A stretch of DNA of 64,000 nucleotides from Antedon mediterranea (GCF_964355755.1 NC_092675.1:29474912-29538911), one strand, 5' to 3'; counted from the stretch's first letter, positions 32,733 through 56,050 are shown. The notes: generated by a model not told the origin, from the sequence alone. Program-made: numbers and translations.

Positions 32733-34451
32733 ATGGAGTCCTTAAAATTGTTGATAACAGTTACATTTCCAAATTATCTTCGTAATTTACCCATTCCTGA
32801 CACGTTGGCAGGGTTTGGTGACCTAACAGGTAAGTTAGAGCCGTGTTTGTCGGAAAAAATGGAATTCCCAAGGTTAGTTTTACGTCATGTGCTTGTTGTC
32901 TACTTATTGTTCGTTTCGCACATGCGTTGTTGGTTGTTGTGTGTGAGATTTACCTGACCTCGGTCTGCATCAGTGTATGTAACCGAGTATTGTTGCTTAG
33001 ATTTTACTAATTTCAGTTAAATAGCGCAATATTTTTCCAGCAATGGAAGGTACAACCATTTGTATAAATGCCTTTGAATCAGTTAGGCTCACCATAACAA
33101 ATGTTTAATGTTTTTATTGTTTTGTAAGGGTTGACTTTAGTTATAGTTTAGCCGTGCACGACGTACGTTAGGGTGGTAGCTAGATAGATATATTAGGCCG
33201 AGCTAGGCCTAGAGGTTAGGGGGCGGAGTTCACAAATGTATCTCTGTACAGTATTGCGAATGGTGGCCGGATACAGATTTTTAAGAGATAAGAATGTCAT
33301 TGTGTAAAGGGCGTATAAAAGGGTAACAAGAATTACAGATTTAAACATTAAAAGCCTAAAAGAGCCAAGGCCTAACTAGGCCTATATAGTAAGTTTTAAC
33401 ACCTCTAAATATATCTGATTGGACGATTGTGGGTCACATGGCATGCATTATTATGTACTATTTAATGATCATGGAATAGTTGTCTTTTTTTATGTACGGA
33501 AAAAAATCTTCTGGCCTATGAACAAAATTTCCTTCAGTAAAATATGAAATTCTATTTTCACTCGGGCTTCATCACGTCACAAAATAGAATTTCATCCTTC
33601 ACCGAATTAAATTATTTGTACCATCGCACTCAAAAACATTCATGCCCTTTGATTATAGGCATGGTAGATAACAGAATTGTGAAGGTGCATGACATGATTG
33701 GGTCAAAAAGATTTAATAGGAAAATGACTGGATTTTTGTTTTTATCTTGTCTAGGATCTGATGTGTTGCGCATAGTGCCACTAGTTGGTGCTCTAGCAGC
33801 AGCGGTATACCTGGTTGTGTCTGCCATGAAGGGAAAGAAAGATGATCAACCCAAGCCACCAAAAGTGAATTTTAACTGTCTTGATAAAGATAAGGATAAA
33901 ATTGTTGACTCTTTTGATGTGGAGGATCTGGGTAACAAAACTTGCTTTTGTAGATGTTGGAGATCTAAAAAGGTATATATACAGGATTGTCATTCATACT
34001 ACAAGAGCGAATGTAGCTTAATAGTCAATATAACTAAATCAATTTATACACATAGTATTTCGAATATTGACATAAACAGAGATAGTATTCAGCATAAAGG
34101 TCAAAGATCAACAATTAGAATAATCGCTGTGTAATGGTTAGACATACTGTTGGTGTAGTAGAATGAGATAATTATTTTTGTTTTTTTATTGTTGTAGTCT
34201 AGTTCATGCCTGCCTTATCTGGATAAACCGACAATAGCCCTTTCTCCTCGAATAGAGAGATATAACTTGAAAGTAACAATTTTCATTAAACACCACTTTC
34301 CACAAATGGTATTATTTCTCCATGATTATTATTGATTATTATTTCTTTTCAGTTTCCATATTGTGATGGTTCACATAATAAACATAATGAAGCTTGTTGT
34401 GATAATGTTGGTCCTCTCATCATCCAGAAAAAGGAAGAGAAAACATCTTAA
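32733..34451 (+). CDS. CISD: CDGSH iron-sulfur domain protein (CISD1/CISD2 family)
   Basis: Three exons: 32733-32829, 33755-33972 and 34353-34451 (TAA 34449-34451), 414 nt, 137 residues; human CISD2 has about the same length. Order: N-terminal [16 protein letters not shown], a single membrane segment ([18 protein letters not shown], residues about 39-56), a charged linker, then the CDGSH domain [19 protein letters not shown]. The CxC, C and H ligands of the 2Fe-2S cluster are all present. The end is [12 protein letters not shown]. Family members sit in the outer mitochondrial or ER membrane with the cluster facing the cytosol and act in redox, iron and calcium balance. It is head-to-head with UBE2D-a and converges on UBE2D-b. 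A short hairpin (33544-33594) lies in intron 1. The mirror copy in arm 2 keeps only exon 1. Confidence 0.94.
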
Positions 34452-35519
34452 CTCATGTCGGATACCGCATCAGAGTTGAGATCTTAAAAAGAGGAAACAT
34501 CTTAATTCATGTCGGATACTACATATGCAATTGAGCTCTTGAGAAAACGTCATAAATGTGGGATGGTATCAATACAAAGGAATCTAAATTCAAACTAATT
34601 AAATTTAATTTGTAGTGATTAGGGGGTTAATTGTAGTGAATAAATTCATGTATTGAAAATTGTTTATAGACCAAGGACACATTGGACAATTTTAGCACAA
34701 TGGAGCAATGGTACAATATAAACAGGGAGTTGTTGAGAGTTGTTATTACCTCCCTGGTATAAATACCTATTGCAAACTATTCAACCTGTTAGTGTCGGTT
34801 TCATCGCTGTTGGTTGACAACTGAATAAAATAAAATAAATACAGGTAGTTAAAATAGTACATAGTTCACAACATGAACATTTGGTCTAATACAATGCAAG
34901 CTTTAAAATATAAAATTATTTTATTATTTTAAGGTTAGTTTATTATATTTGTTGGTGTATAGTATGATTTATATATATTTTGTGTGAATAAACAATTGTA
35001 ACTATAGTGGTGGTGCTTATAAACTATGTAAAGATTTTTGTACGGTTATTTGTTCTTTTGGTTTTAAAAAACAATACAGGTTTTATAAACATTTACCATC
35101 TAGTTATTGGTTGAAAGAGCATCATATGATCAGTGATGTCACAACTGTAGAATTGGTATTATAACGCTTATACTAAAATGCGAGTACTGTATTGTCTTTT
35201 TAGTTGGCCTGTAGCGAGATACCACTGAACATGGCTTCAGTAATTGACCAATAATACTGTAATAACTGCCATGTGAAGATTAGATGAAACATCACAGTGA
35301 AATAACCATCATTTACAGCATAGCTCAAGGGCCTGCATCCCTAAAATGCTTGCATTTGCGCTGTTAATCATTATGAAAACATTACAATGAAAAGCTAAAT
35401 CATTACAATTTAATACTGTGTATTTATTTAATTATTATTGTGATTTTGCAGTAGCAAATTCAATGGGAACTTGCCAGTAAGAACCTACAAGCAACGTTAA
35501 AAAAACAAGACTTTAATTA

Positions 35520-35860
35520 TCTATAAATAATGCAGATAATCATAGTAGCTACTGTCGCTACCATATATAGACAATTAAGTAGTAGCTATAGACACTACTA
35601 TTAGTATAAATAGACAATTAAGTAGTAGCTATAGACATTACTATTTATTATAGACTAGGCCTACAGTATCAAATACAGTAGTAGAAATAGACACTATTAG
35701 ATAGACAATCAAATAGTAGCTATAGACACTACTTTTATTATAGACTAGGTCTACAGTTATCAAATACAGTAGTAGATATAGACACTATTAGTATTATAGA
35801 CAATCAAATAGTAGCTATAGACACTACTATATATCTACATAACCACTTACTAATTCTATA
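35520..35860. repeat. Complex minisatellite of 'tagtagctatagacactact' units, arm 1
   Basis: Repeating blocks of 'agtagctatagacactact', 'tagacaatcaaatagtagct' and 'tattatagactaggcctaca'. The mirrored array is at 57795-58225, where a MITE has inserted. Confidence 0.8.
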
Positions 35861-36394
35861 AATCAGAAACCCATTTTTCTACGCTCTCATGTATAAAAAG
35901 AGCATACAAAGACATTACACATACAGTACAAGTATTCAATCTTTTGAACTATTAATTCGTTTTCAAACCACTGTTCGAAAAATTGTATTTTTTATTGAAA
36001 CTACAACACATCCAAATATCTGATTTGTGTACAAAATGACCTACAAATATTTGCTATTGCGCTTGAAAAAAAGTTGTCAACTTCAATTTAAAAGTTTCTA
36101 GATGTAATTTGAGTAAGAAAATGCTGAAACAGTTGATAAAGATGAAATGAGCTCCTTTAAATATGAAATTAAGATGAAACAAATGTTATCATTGGCCAAC
36201 ACCACAGGATCATTTATTTGATCTACACCCTCAATGAACTTTATCCAACATGGGCCTACAACTGAGAACTAACATGTAGTACTAGTGAAACTATAACCAT
36301 TTTGCGTAAAACTTAATCCAATACGGGAGGGACCAACGTGTAGCGAGTCTCCACGTAAACCATTTTGTTCACTGTGATTTTCAAAAGAATACAG

Positions 36395-36562
36395 TACTTT
36401 GTCTACACTATCAAACTTTATGCGACAATAAAATGTGATGTGGCCATATATGGACATGATGACATCACATCAATACCATATTTGGGTATATCACTACCAT
36501 ATTATTTGGGCACATCACACTTTTTTTATCAAACTAGTTTGATAGTGTAGACAGAGCTTTAG
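36395..36562. mobile_element. MITE family A copy, arm 1
   Basis: Complete palindromic copy; its mirror is 57059-57224. It therefore predates the inverted duplication (or allelic split). Confidence 0.85.
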
Positions 36563-37547
36563 AACTAGTTTCATTGTTTACACACACATATAACTAAAAG
36601 GTCATTATAGGTTTTTTGACAAATGTAAAACGAAAACCTTATTTAATTTATCTACTAAGATTTGTGGTTCCTACAAAGTACCGTACTGGTTATAGTACTG
36701 TAACATGAGGGTGACTATGTAGTGTTGAATTCTTGAGTAATGTGGAGTAGGCTTAACATTATTATGTACAGTAGAGATATTCAAATTTACCAAATTTTAT
36801 TCACTACCACCTCACGTCATTTATAAACACTAGAGGGAGCTACAACTGAAATACGGTACATAAGAAGTACACAGTCCATTGCTTGTAATTTGTTGGTGAA
36901 ATATCGTATCTAACATGTCACACGCAAAAAAAGCCTAGATAAAAAAAAAAAAACCTTTGTTAGTCGTAACTTGTATAAAATGCAACTTAAAAATATTGAA
37001 AAGAAAAAGCAAATTTACTAACATTTATCAATTGCAGATTATTATTGACACTAATGTTGGTAACTACCGCACGCAAGTATAACTACTTTAACTATAGACT
37101 GTGTATAGATATGTTAATAATTTACTCCAGATAAAAATGTCTGTGATATTAAAGGTTTTAAACTATCTACAGCAAATGACAACTGATTACTAATGTACTA
37201 TGATAAGAAGTACTGGTCATGAGCTGGTGAAAACAGTCAAGACCATATTAATGTTCTCCCAAAAATAACCCCTACTAACTTTTTGTAAACTGTGATTTAT
37301 TCCACGCACCCTTTCCAAATCTTACACTTCAATTCAAAACTCATTGCGTTAACTGCAATTGTTTGTAAGATCAAGAAATCACACCTTGTGATCAATCAAC
37401 CGTATCATTAAATGCTTGTATTTCTTAACACAAAGCAGTTTTGATACTTTTAATTTATACACTAAAACATATATAGCCGCATTTTTAAATTTGTTTCCTT
37501 CATTTTCTTGTTTAGTTTAGTTTTTCTTCTTCTTCTTTCTCTCCTTT

Positions 37548-40663
<3,116 letters not shown>

Positions 40664-40835
40664 TCTTTGTTATATATTTTCAACGGCGTATTTTCAACAA
40701 CCTCTCTCTCTGCTTGCTGTTTTATTTTTTTTTCCTCTCTCTGTGACTCGACTCTTCTTCACCGCATGAGGGGAGTATTCATGGGAGTTACATTGATGAT
40801 TCATTCTCCTTCCCCCTGCATGCAGCAGAGACTGT

Positions 40836-40945
40836 AAAGCTCTGTCCACACTTTATGTGACAAACAAATGTGATGTGCCCATATTAAGGAAATGATGATG
40901 TCATATCACTACCATATTTAGGCACATCACACTTTTTGTGTGTAA
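40836..40945. mobile_element. MITE family A, partial, upstream of UBE2D-b
   Basis: Left end taaagctctgtccacacttt, truncated on the right. It lies about 170 bp upstream of the UBE2D-b start codon; the mirror is 47665-47778. Confidence 0.8.
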
Positions 40946-40989
40946 ATGTAAACCGCCATTCCGCAACCTATTAGTGGGGTGCCTTAAAG

Positions 40990-41531
40990 ATGTATTGTCC
41001 CTTTGTCAAATTCCAAAAAAATAAAAAATAAAAGATTTCGAAAAAAAGTGGGTCATTTTGAAGTATCATAATAGTTATTAACTTTCACCAAAAATTAGTC
41101 GAAAAAAAAAAGAATTAACTGAAATACAGACGTTTTTTGGTTCAAAAAATAACTTTGACTTCCAGTCAAAGTTTTCGATCAAAACATATCTCATAATGCA
41201 ACGCGCTTATTTGGCTACTCTGTATGCATAATCATAAAACTTCCTCGCGATCTGTGTGAAAACACCTTCTCAACCGTGACGAGTTGTAAACAATCCTAAT
41301 TAGCATCATGCATAATGTATAATCATGGTTTGAAATCTTTGTTTACTTTCGCTCGTGACGATTTTCCAGAAGAAATGTAATCAAGTTAATTTAGCTGTTA
41401 ATTACGTAAAATTGTTGTTTTTGGCTCGAATTTTCGACTTAAAGTGAATAACTTTAATATACTTTGATATGGCCAGTTTAAATTAAAAATATTCTGACCT
41501 TCATTTTTTTGTGTTTCAAGGGACAATACAT
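40990..41531. mobile_element. MITE with ends ATGTATTGTCCCTT
   Basis: Fourteen-base inverted ends (atgtattgtcccttt at 40990, aagggacaatacat ending 41531) enclose 540 bp of AT-rich non-coding DNA within the arm-1 insertion. Confidence 0.65.
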
Positions 41532-42229
41532 AAAAAATGATCAAAAACGTTACACGGATGACAAAGTTTTCATTTTTTGCACATATGTTCACTTGGACAT
41601 ACAGATTAAAAAAAATCACTGTAGCCAAGAAAAAAATGTATTTTGTGACCATATTTGGAGTATTTTCAAAATGGCTGCCAAAACAAAATGATGGTCCATA
41701 TCTTAGTAACCGGTAGGGGTACAGAGTTCATTTTAGTGTTAAATTGCTTAGAACACATATGTTTCTATTCACTCTAATTCAACATTTTATTAGAAAATGG
41801 CCTGAATCATCATTTCCGGAATTGTGACCTTTGACCCTAGTATGGTCATATCTCGAAAACTACTGACAGTAGAAACATGAGGTTAGTCTTAAAATATTCA
41901 CAATATACATGTTAGTATTTGGTCTAACGAACTATTTTTCCCAAAAGTGACTGGAAATCATAATATTGACCTTTGACCCGATAACCTCAAATTTCGTTAC
42001 CGAATGCGCATAACATCAAAATATTGGGCTTAAATTGTCAAAAAAGTATATTTTTGTATTAATTAAGGTAATGACTGAATTTGTCAATTGACCAGAAGTA
42101 ATGATATTAACTTAAATTTTGTTTTATATCACTACAACATTGGCAGTCAATCGTCAATATTTTTCACGCAATACATTGTTTTCTCAACAAATTTAAACAA
42201 TTACTTTTTCATATGATAAATGTTTGTTT

Positions 42230-42404
42230 AAGCTTGGTTCCCACTAGAACATAACGCAAGGACGTAAACGCAACGCAAGCCAATGACAAGCGAAGTTATA
42301 GACAGTTACCAATCATAAGCGAATAAGCCATCGCTTGTGATTGGTCAATTCATTTGCGTTGCGTTACATCCTTGCGTTGCGTCGCTAGTGAAAACCACGC
42401 TTTA
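42230..42404. mobile_element. MITE family B, good copy
   Basis: Left end taagcttggttcccactaga, right end gctagtgaaaaccacgcttt. The interior has GCAACGC-type repeats in both orientations and 'gcttgtgattggtcaatt'. This is the clearest family B copy in arm 1. Confidence 0.85.
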
Positions 42405-42698
42405 GTGATTCAGATTGTTGTATCTAGAGATATTATATGGCCTACCTCGTTATGTGTAGAGGAATGTTACATTTTACTATGTGTGATTACATTTCCAGAT
42501 TATTTTCTACAAGTTGTAAGCTTCAATAAATTAATATAACTGTTTTGCAGTGTATTATATTTACAGTTTACACTTCTTTATTTTATATTTCAAACCTCAG
42601 TTATTAAAAAATAAAATAAATAATAATAATAAGTATTAACTATGTCTTAGAAATAATAAATTCTGACACGGATCGTCTGTATTCAATTACGAGTAATA

Positions 42699-42977
42699 TT
42701 ATCTGGGACATTTGCAGCTGCACAGTTCTGTACAAGGGAGGTTGGATTTGGCACATTTGCAAGTCACACAACCACGGTCAGATTTGCAGCCACATTTGAT
42801 AAGTTCATTGCAGGCCTTGGCTGCTTCTGGTTTAGTCATCCGAACTGGCTTCCAATGTGTGTCTTCTAATGTCCAACCCCAATCTTCTGGAGTAGGAATA
42901 GTTGGTTCAGCATTCTGACAAGTGGTCCATATACCTCCTTGATATATGGCTCTTTTCACATGTTGAAGTAATGCATC
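42699..42977 (-). CDS. C-terminal exon of a cysteine-rich CXC-type protein, arm 1
   Basis: On the minus strand an acceptor (tttatattgtag) precedes an open exon of 92 codons plus stop. It reads DALLQHVKRAIYQGGIW, then a WGW block (PTPEDWGW), W-x-P, and a cysteine cluster: CNELIKCGCKSDRGC, CKCAKSNLPCTELC, CKCPR. The order HVKRAxYQGG - WGW - AC.EL..C.C...C..CKC is a pattern I recognise from many uncharacterised invertebrate proteins, often multicopy; their function is not known and the cysteines probably bind metal. Upstream exons were not found in the window. The mirrored exon in arm 2 is frameshifted. The family may be linked to a mobile element; this is inference. Confidence 0.6.
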   Translation of the reverse strand, partial: DALLQHVKRAIYQGGIWTTCQNAEPTIPTPEDWGWTLEDTHWKPVRMTKPEAAKACNELIKCGCKSDRGCVTCKCAKSNLPCTELCSCKCPR

Positions 42978-43049
42978 CTACAATATAAATGTAATATAAT
43001 GTAAAAACAATGTAGTGATATAAAAAAAAGTGATGTTACCAAATATGGC

Positions 43050-43565
43050 TGTTGTGGTGGAATCGGTGAGAATAATGAGGTGAACACGTGGTTGCAATAT
43101 GTTGTCTTTATTAATTTTATTATTCAACAACTGTGTTGGGTTGTCTATAAGAACAAACAAAATACACTAAGTAGATAGTTCTGTAGTCAACAAACACTTC
43201 GAAACATGATAATATAGAATAGTGCGACTACCCCCTCTATAGTAATAGAAAGACGTAGACACTCGCGCGCACGCCAACTCGACTTAAACGAAGTGATAAC
43301 GTCAAGCGAGGCCTATATATTATCTAGAAATATATAATTTTTAAAGGTGTAAACAACTCAAAGACTGCCCCCGCAGACTCCTGGCTAAACATATTAATAC
43401 ACGATTATAATTAAACTCACCCAAAGGGTTCCAAATAACAAATAAAGATGATTACACTGCATAAATATCTCACACGATACCAATTGTATATAATTTCGTT
43501 CAGCCTGCGTATTGTACGCGCACTGGCACGCAACTCACAAATTGAAAACAAATGACGTCATGACA
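43050..43565 (-). mobile_element. Solo LTR, arm 1 only
   Basis: Read on the minus strand it begins TGTCATGACGTCA and ends CACCACAACA, with AATAAAG about 85 bp before the end, the layout of an LTR (U3-R-U5). It splits a MITE family A fragment that is intact in arm 2 (47115-47200), so the empty site is known. The flanking bases (ATGGC / TCGGT) do not form a clean target duplication. No internal retroelement genes are present. Confidence 0.7.
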
Positions 43566-43736
43566 TCGGTAGTGATATATCCAAGTATGGTAGTGATATA
43601 ACATTATCATGTCCATATGGGCGCATCAAATTCCTGTACCTATGGGTCCTAAACCTATAGCCTACATCAATTATTTAAAATTATTTAAAAAAATTGTAAT
43701 TATTAAAATTATTTAAAGTTAAATGTAATAATGATG

Positions 43737-44494
43737 GGCGCTACTGCAGTTTCGCACCACACTGTTATATCTTCGATTTCTTGCTTCATTTTTTTCTCGC
43801 ACTCACATCATACAATTTTGGGCCATTATGTAACATGTTCCCATGATTTAGCCACCGTTATATTACCTTTATCACAATAAAAAATGCCTTTCAAAACAGC
43901 TCCTTTTTTCGCGAAAACTTCGATTGAACTGTGGCCATTTTAGATTCAGAAAATTGCCAGAAATCAATGTATGTTTTATTTTCTGTTTTTATTTTTAAAC
44001 TGCAAAGAGTGGTTTTATAAAGAACCAGCTGTACATATCAAAACGGTGACGATATGAGTCCATACATAAAACATTGATAGGAACCATTAATATAAATAAT
44101 AATAGTAATACTAATAATTAAATATTAATTTAACCTTTATTTCGCCAGCTGAAAACATTTCTTGCTTTTCAAAACTAAATAGGGTAGGCCTATATGTGTA
44201 ATCGGATTTTATAACACTGCCCTCTATAGTTTCTACAATTTTTGGGGTAAAATGAAGCATAAATTCTGGCAATTCAGTGATAAATATAAGATGGCGAACA
44301 TTTCGCAGTGTGTTGACAGCGAGTTCAGTATTGTTTAAAATGTTTTGAAAAGTATTGTTATTTAAAAAAAATTACTTCGTAAGTGGTCGAATCGTATAAA
44401 CATGTTACATAATATTATGTTGTGAGTGTAAAAAACGAAAGTTTAGGTGAGAAATCGAAGATATAACGGTGTGGTGCGAAACTGCAGTAGCGCC
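43737..44494. mobile_element. Foldback element, arm 1 only
   Basis: Inverted ends of about 45 bp: 'ggcgctactgcagtttcgca' and 'tgcgaaactgcagtagcgcc', continuing 'ccacactgttatatcttcga'. The empty site is in arm 2 at about 47005. The target duplication is not clear. No coding capacity. Confidence 0.8.
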
Positions 44495-44839
44495 TAGTGT
44501 AATTGCAATATAATTTTTCACAAAACTACACTTGGGACTCCCTGTAACTAAGCATTTGCTAGGCCTATGAGAGGCATCCGCTTTGCATTGCCACAGTCGT
44601 TTTCGCCATGGAGGTATGCCTAGCAACGAGCCTATGTTAGCCTAGCCTAATTGATAATCAATTTAAATGCTTAAAAGAAACAAGAAAGTAAATTAATGGT
44701 AACCTAAGTGCTTTAAAGTGGTAAATCAATATATATATTTGAAATCAACAACTGCTTTATAAGCATAAAAATACTTACCACTTAGCAATTATCCACCTCT
44801 GTCAACAATCAGAATGCCGGATTTTATGAATACTCATTT

Positions 44840-46257
44840 TAAGATTCAAGATTCAAGAAATTTTATTTGTCCATAAAAATGGAAATTCACTTTGCTTGGT
44901 AGATTAAAACAACAATATTGCAACGATTTAAAACGTGCAGTATCATAACAGACTAAAAATACAAGATAAAAAGTTAAAAATACTGTTAAAAATGTAAAAC
45001 TATTTAAAAATTGCATTATCGTCTTACATTAGAATTAAAAATATGAATGCTATTTACAACGAAGGATTTTCTAGTTCTACAAAGATTTGCTCTTGGAGGT
45101 CGTAGCCTAATACCTGATCTATTTAAGTTATAACAGTAATGTAACGGATGAGGGGGTCTTTCATAATAATATTGTTTACTTTTTTTTAAATACTCTTTTC
45201 ATAGATAAATGAACAAGGCGTTAGATCAGCTTTAATAATACGTTGTGCAATTTTACGTGGTCTCTCAATATTTTTCTTATCATTTTCAGTAAAGTTACCA
45301 TAAAAACATCCAATGCTAAAAGATAAAATACTTTGAATAATACTTTGATAAAATAGAATTAAAATAGTGTTATCAACTCTAATTTGCTTGAGTTTTCTGA
45401 GAAAGTAGAGCCTTTGAGATGCCTTCTTGGAAATCATGAGAGAGTTTGACTCCCAGTTTAATTTGTTGTCAATTATAGTACCTAAGTATTTGTATTGGGT
45501 TACTCTTTCAACCTCGGTTTCTTTAATAGTTATTACATTATGTTCAACTGCGGTTTTACGAAAATCTATTATCATCTCTTTGGTTTTAGTAATATTAAGT
45601 ATTAAGTTCATATCCTCACACCAATTAACAAATCTTCCAACTTCATTAACAAATTCATTTACATTATGCTTACTATCGCAAAGAAGACCACTAATTACAG
45701 TATCGTCAGCGTATTTTACAATATTGCAATCTTTACTTAAAATATTAAAACTACTTGAATAAAAAGAGAACAAAATTGGAGAAATAACACATTCTTGAGG
45801 AGTTCCAACACTGATGGATTCTTTGTTGGATAGGATACCATTGCACTTAACCATCTGCGGTCTATTAATCAAAAAACTATGTATAACTTTGGCGAGCTGA
45901 GGTGAGACATTAAAACTTAATAATCTATCAATTAAAACATGTGGTAAAATAGTATTAAAAGCACTGGAGAAATCGAAAAATATAGACCGTACATAATTTC
46001 TTTTTGAATCAAGGTGATGATATGTATCATGGAGATAAGAATTAACAGCATCGTCAACCCCTCTATTTTTCTTGTATGCAAATTAATTCTTATCTGCATT
46101 ACCTATATTTTCTTAAGTCTAGATACAATTAACCTTTCTAAGCATTTGATTATATTTGAAGTAATTGCAATTGGTCTAAAATCTTTTGGTACACTAGGTT
46201 TATTAACTTTAGGCAATGGATTTATAATAGAAGTTTTCCATATGCGTGGAACAGTAC
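44840..46257 (-). mobile_element. 5'-truncated L2/CR1-like LINE, arm 1 only
   Basis: The reverse transcriptase part reads (minus strand) FFDFSSAFNTILPHVLIDRL, then INRPQMVKCNGILSNKE, GTPQECVISPILFSFY, IVKYADDTVISGL, LNITKTKEMIIDF and YKYLGTIIDNKLNWE. The catalytic DD is present, the 5' part is missing and the frame is broken near 45900-46080. The 3' end carries TTGAATC repeats. CATTTT flanks both sides (about 44834-44839 and 46258-46263), and arm 2 has a single copy at about 46651, so insertion and target duplication are directly visible. Confidence 0.88.
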
Positions 46258-46345
46258 CATTTTGGAGAGAAATCTTTGTCTAGGTAATACTATAGTAATT
46301 GATTGTATATAAAAGGGGTTCTATGGACCTTAAATAATGAAATCA

Positions 46346-46564
46346 TTGTTATTATTAGTATTTATTATTCTCAAATAGAAACTATTATAACAAATATTGT
46401 GATTTATTTTAACTGGTCTTTGGAATGTTAAAAAATAGATTATGTCGAAAAGGCACTGCTTCTCTATAACACTGAAGTTAGTTGTAGTGATATAAAACAA
46501 AATTTAAGTCAAAAGTTAATATCATTACTTCTGGTCAATTGACAAATTCAGTCATTACCTTAAT
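46346..46564. other. Centre of the palindrome (single-copy spacer)
   Basis: About 220 bp between the innermost matching bases of the arms ('aaataatgaaat' / 'atttcattattt'). Its right part (46486-46564) is an inverted near-copy of 42061-42137 from arm 1. No gene. Confidence 0.8.
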
Positions 46565-47114
46565 TATTTCATTATTTAAGGTCCATAGAACCCCTTTTAT
46601 ATACAATCAATTACTATAGTATTACCTAGACAAAGATTTCCCTCCAAAATGAGTATTCATAAAATCCGGCATTCTGATTGTTGACAGAGGTGGATAATTG
46701 CTAAGTGGTAAGTATTTTTATGCTTATAAAGCAGTTGTTGATTTCAAACGAGTGTTTTTATTAAATATATATATTGATTTACCACTTTAAAGCACTTAGG
46801 TTACCATTAATTTACTTTCTTGTTTCTTTTAAGCATTTAAATTGATTATCAATTAGGCTAGGCTAACATAGGCTCGTTGCTAGGCATACCTCCACCGCGA
46901 AAACGACTGTGGCAATGCAAAGCGGATGCCTCTCATAGGCCTAGCAAATGCTTAGTTACAGGGAGTCCCAAAAGTAGTTTTGTGAAAAATTATATTGCAA
47001 TTACACATCATTATTAAATTTAACTTTAAATAATTTTAATAATTACAATTTTTTTAAATAATTTTAAATAATTTATGTAGGCTATAGGTTTAGGACCCAT
47101 AGGTACAGGAATTT

Positions 47115-47200
47115 GATGCGCCCATATATGGACATGATAATGTTATATCACTACCATACTTGGATATATCACTACCATATTTGGTAACATCACTTTTTTT
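47115..47200. mobile_element. MITE family A fragment, arm 2
   Basis: 'gcgcccatatatggacatga' followed by two 'atcactaccata' units. It is the uninterrupted form of the site that holds the solo LTR in arm 1. Confidence 0.75.
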
Positions 47201-47245
47201 TATATCACTGCATTGTTTGTACATTATATTACATTTATATTGTAG

Positions 47246-47526
47246 GATGCATTACTTCAACATGTGAAAAGAGCCATATATCAAGGAGGTATATGGACCA
47301 CTTGTCAGAATGCTGAACCAATTCTATTCCTACTCCAGAAGATTGGGGTTGGACATTAGAAGACACACATTGGAAGCCAGTTCGGGTGACTAAACCAGAA
47401 GCAGCCAAGGCCTGCAATGAACTTATCAAATGTGGCTGCAAATCTGACCGTGGTTGTGTGACTTGCAAATGTGCCAAATCCAACCTCCCTTGTACAGAAC
47501 TGTGCAGCTGCAAATGTCCCAGATAA
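47246..47526 (+). pseudogene. Frameshifted mirror copy of the CXC-type exon
   Basis: It has the same acceptor and starts DALLQHVKRAIYQGG, but near 47322 two extra bases (ccaattctattcc against ccaactattcc in arm 1) shift the frame ahead of the WGW block and the cysteine cluster, leading to an early stop. The downstream cysteine codons are still there in another frame. It is a pseudogene unless the insertion is a sequencing error. Confidence 0.75.
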
Positions 47527-47664
47527 TATTACTCGTAATTGAATACAGACGATCCGTGTCAGAATTTATTATTTCTAAGACATAGTTAATACTTATTATT
47601 ATTATTTATTTTGTTTTTTAATAACTGATAACTGATAGGTTGCGGAACGGCGGTTTACATTTAC

Positions 47665-47778
47665 ACACAAAAAGTGTGATGTGCCTAAATATGGTAGTGA
47701 TATGACATCATCATTTCCTTAATATGGGCACATCACATTTGTTTGTCACATAAAGTTTGATAGTGTGGACAGAGCTTT
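47665..47778. mobile_element. MITE family A, partial, upstream of UBE2D-c
   Basis: Mirror of 40836-40945, ending gatagtgtggacagagcttt. Confidence 0.8.
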
Positions 47779-47867
47779 ACAGTCTCTGCTGCATGCAGGA
47801 GGCAGGAATGAATCATCAATGTAACTCCCATGAATACTCCCCTCATGCGGTGAAGAAGAGTCGAGTC

Positions 47868-47904
47868 CAAAGATCTTATATACTATAGTATATAAGATCT
47901 TTTG
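47868..47904. mobile_element. 37-bp hairpin insertion with 7-bp target duplication
   Basis: A near-perfect palindrome (caaagatcttatatactata followed by its complement, one T extra) between two copies of TCGAGTC (47861-47867 and 47905-47911). Arm 1 has a single TCGAGTC with nothing inserted. It lies about 80 bp upstream of the UBE2D-c start codon, in the promoter or leader. It looks like two joined transposon termini. Confidence 0.85.
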
Positions 47905-47981
47905 TCGAGTCACAGAGAGAGAGGAAAACAAAATTAAAACAGCAAGCAGAGAGAGAGGTTGTTGAAAATATATAACAAAGA

Positions 47982-56050
<8,069 letters not shown>

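Larger units (their letters stand above)
34452..37547. other. Interval between CISD and UBE2D-b (arm 1)
   Basis: No coding region seen. 34441-34560 has a short direct duplication ('aacatcttaa(c/t)tcatgtcgg'). 35520-35860 is a minisatellite and 36395-36562 is a MITE family A copy. Both are mirrored in arm 2. The right part should be the UBE2D-b 3' UTR (minus strand). Confidence 0.6.
40974..42598. mobile_element. Arm-1-only composite insertion upstream of UBE2D-b
   Basis: Absent from the mirrored place in arm 2 (about 47630). Contents: a 542-bp unit with inverted ends ATGTATTGTCCCTT (40990-41531), a stretch with 'gtgacctttgaccctagtat' and similar sentences (41690-42000), a 76-bp segment found again inverted at the palindrome centre (42061-42137), and a MITE family B copy (42230-42404). 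No coding region. Confidence 0.75.

Noticed and set aside
33544-33594. 15-bp inverted repeat in CISD intron 1
   Set aside because: Real but small (about 50 bp in all), with no duplication or known family; kept only as a note in the CISD entry.
44405-44626. Minus-strand frame of 73 codons shared in part by both arms
   Set aside because: It crosses the end of an arm-1-only foldback element and is not kept as a frame in arm 2.
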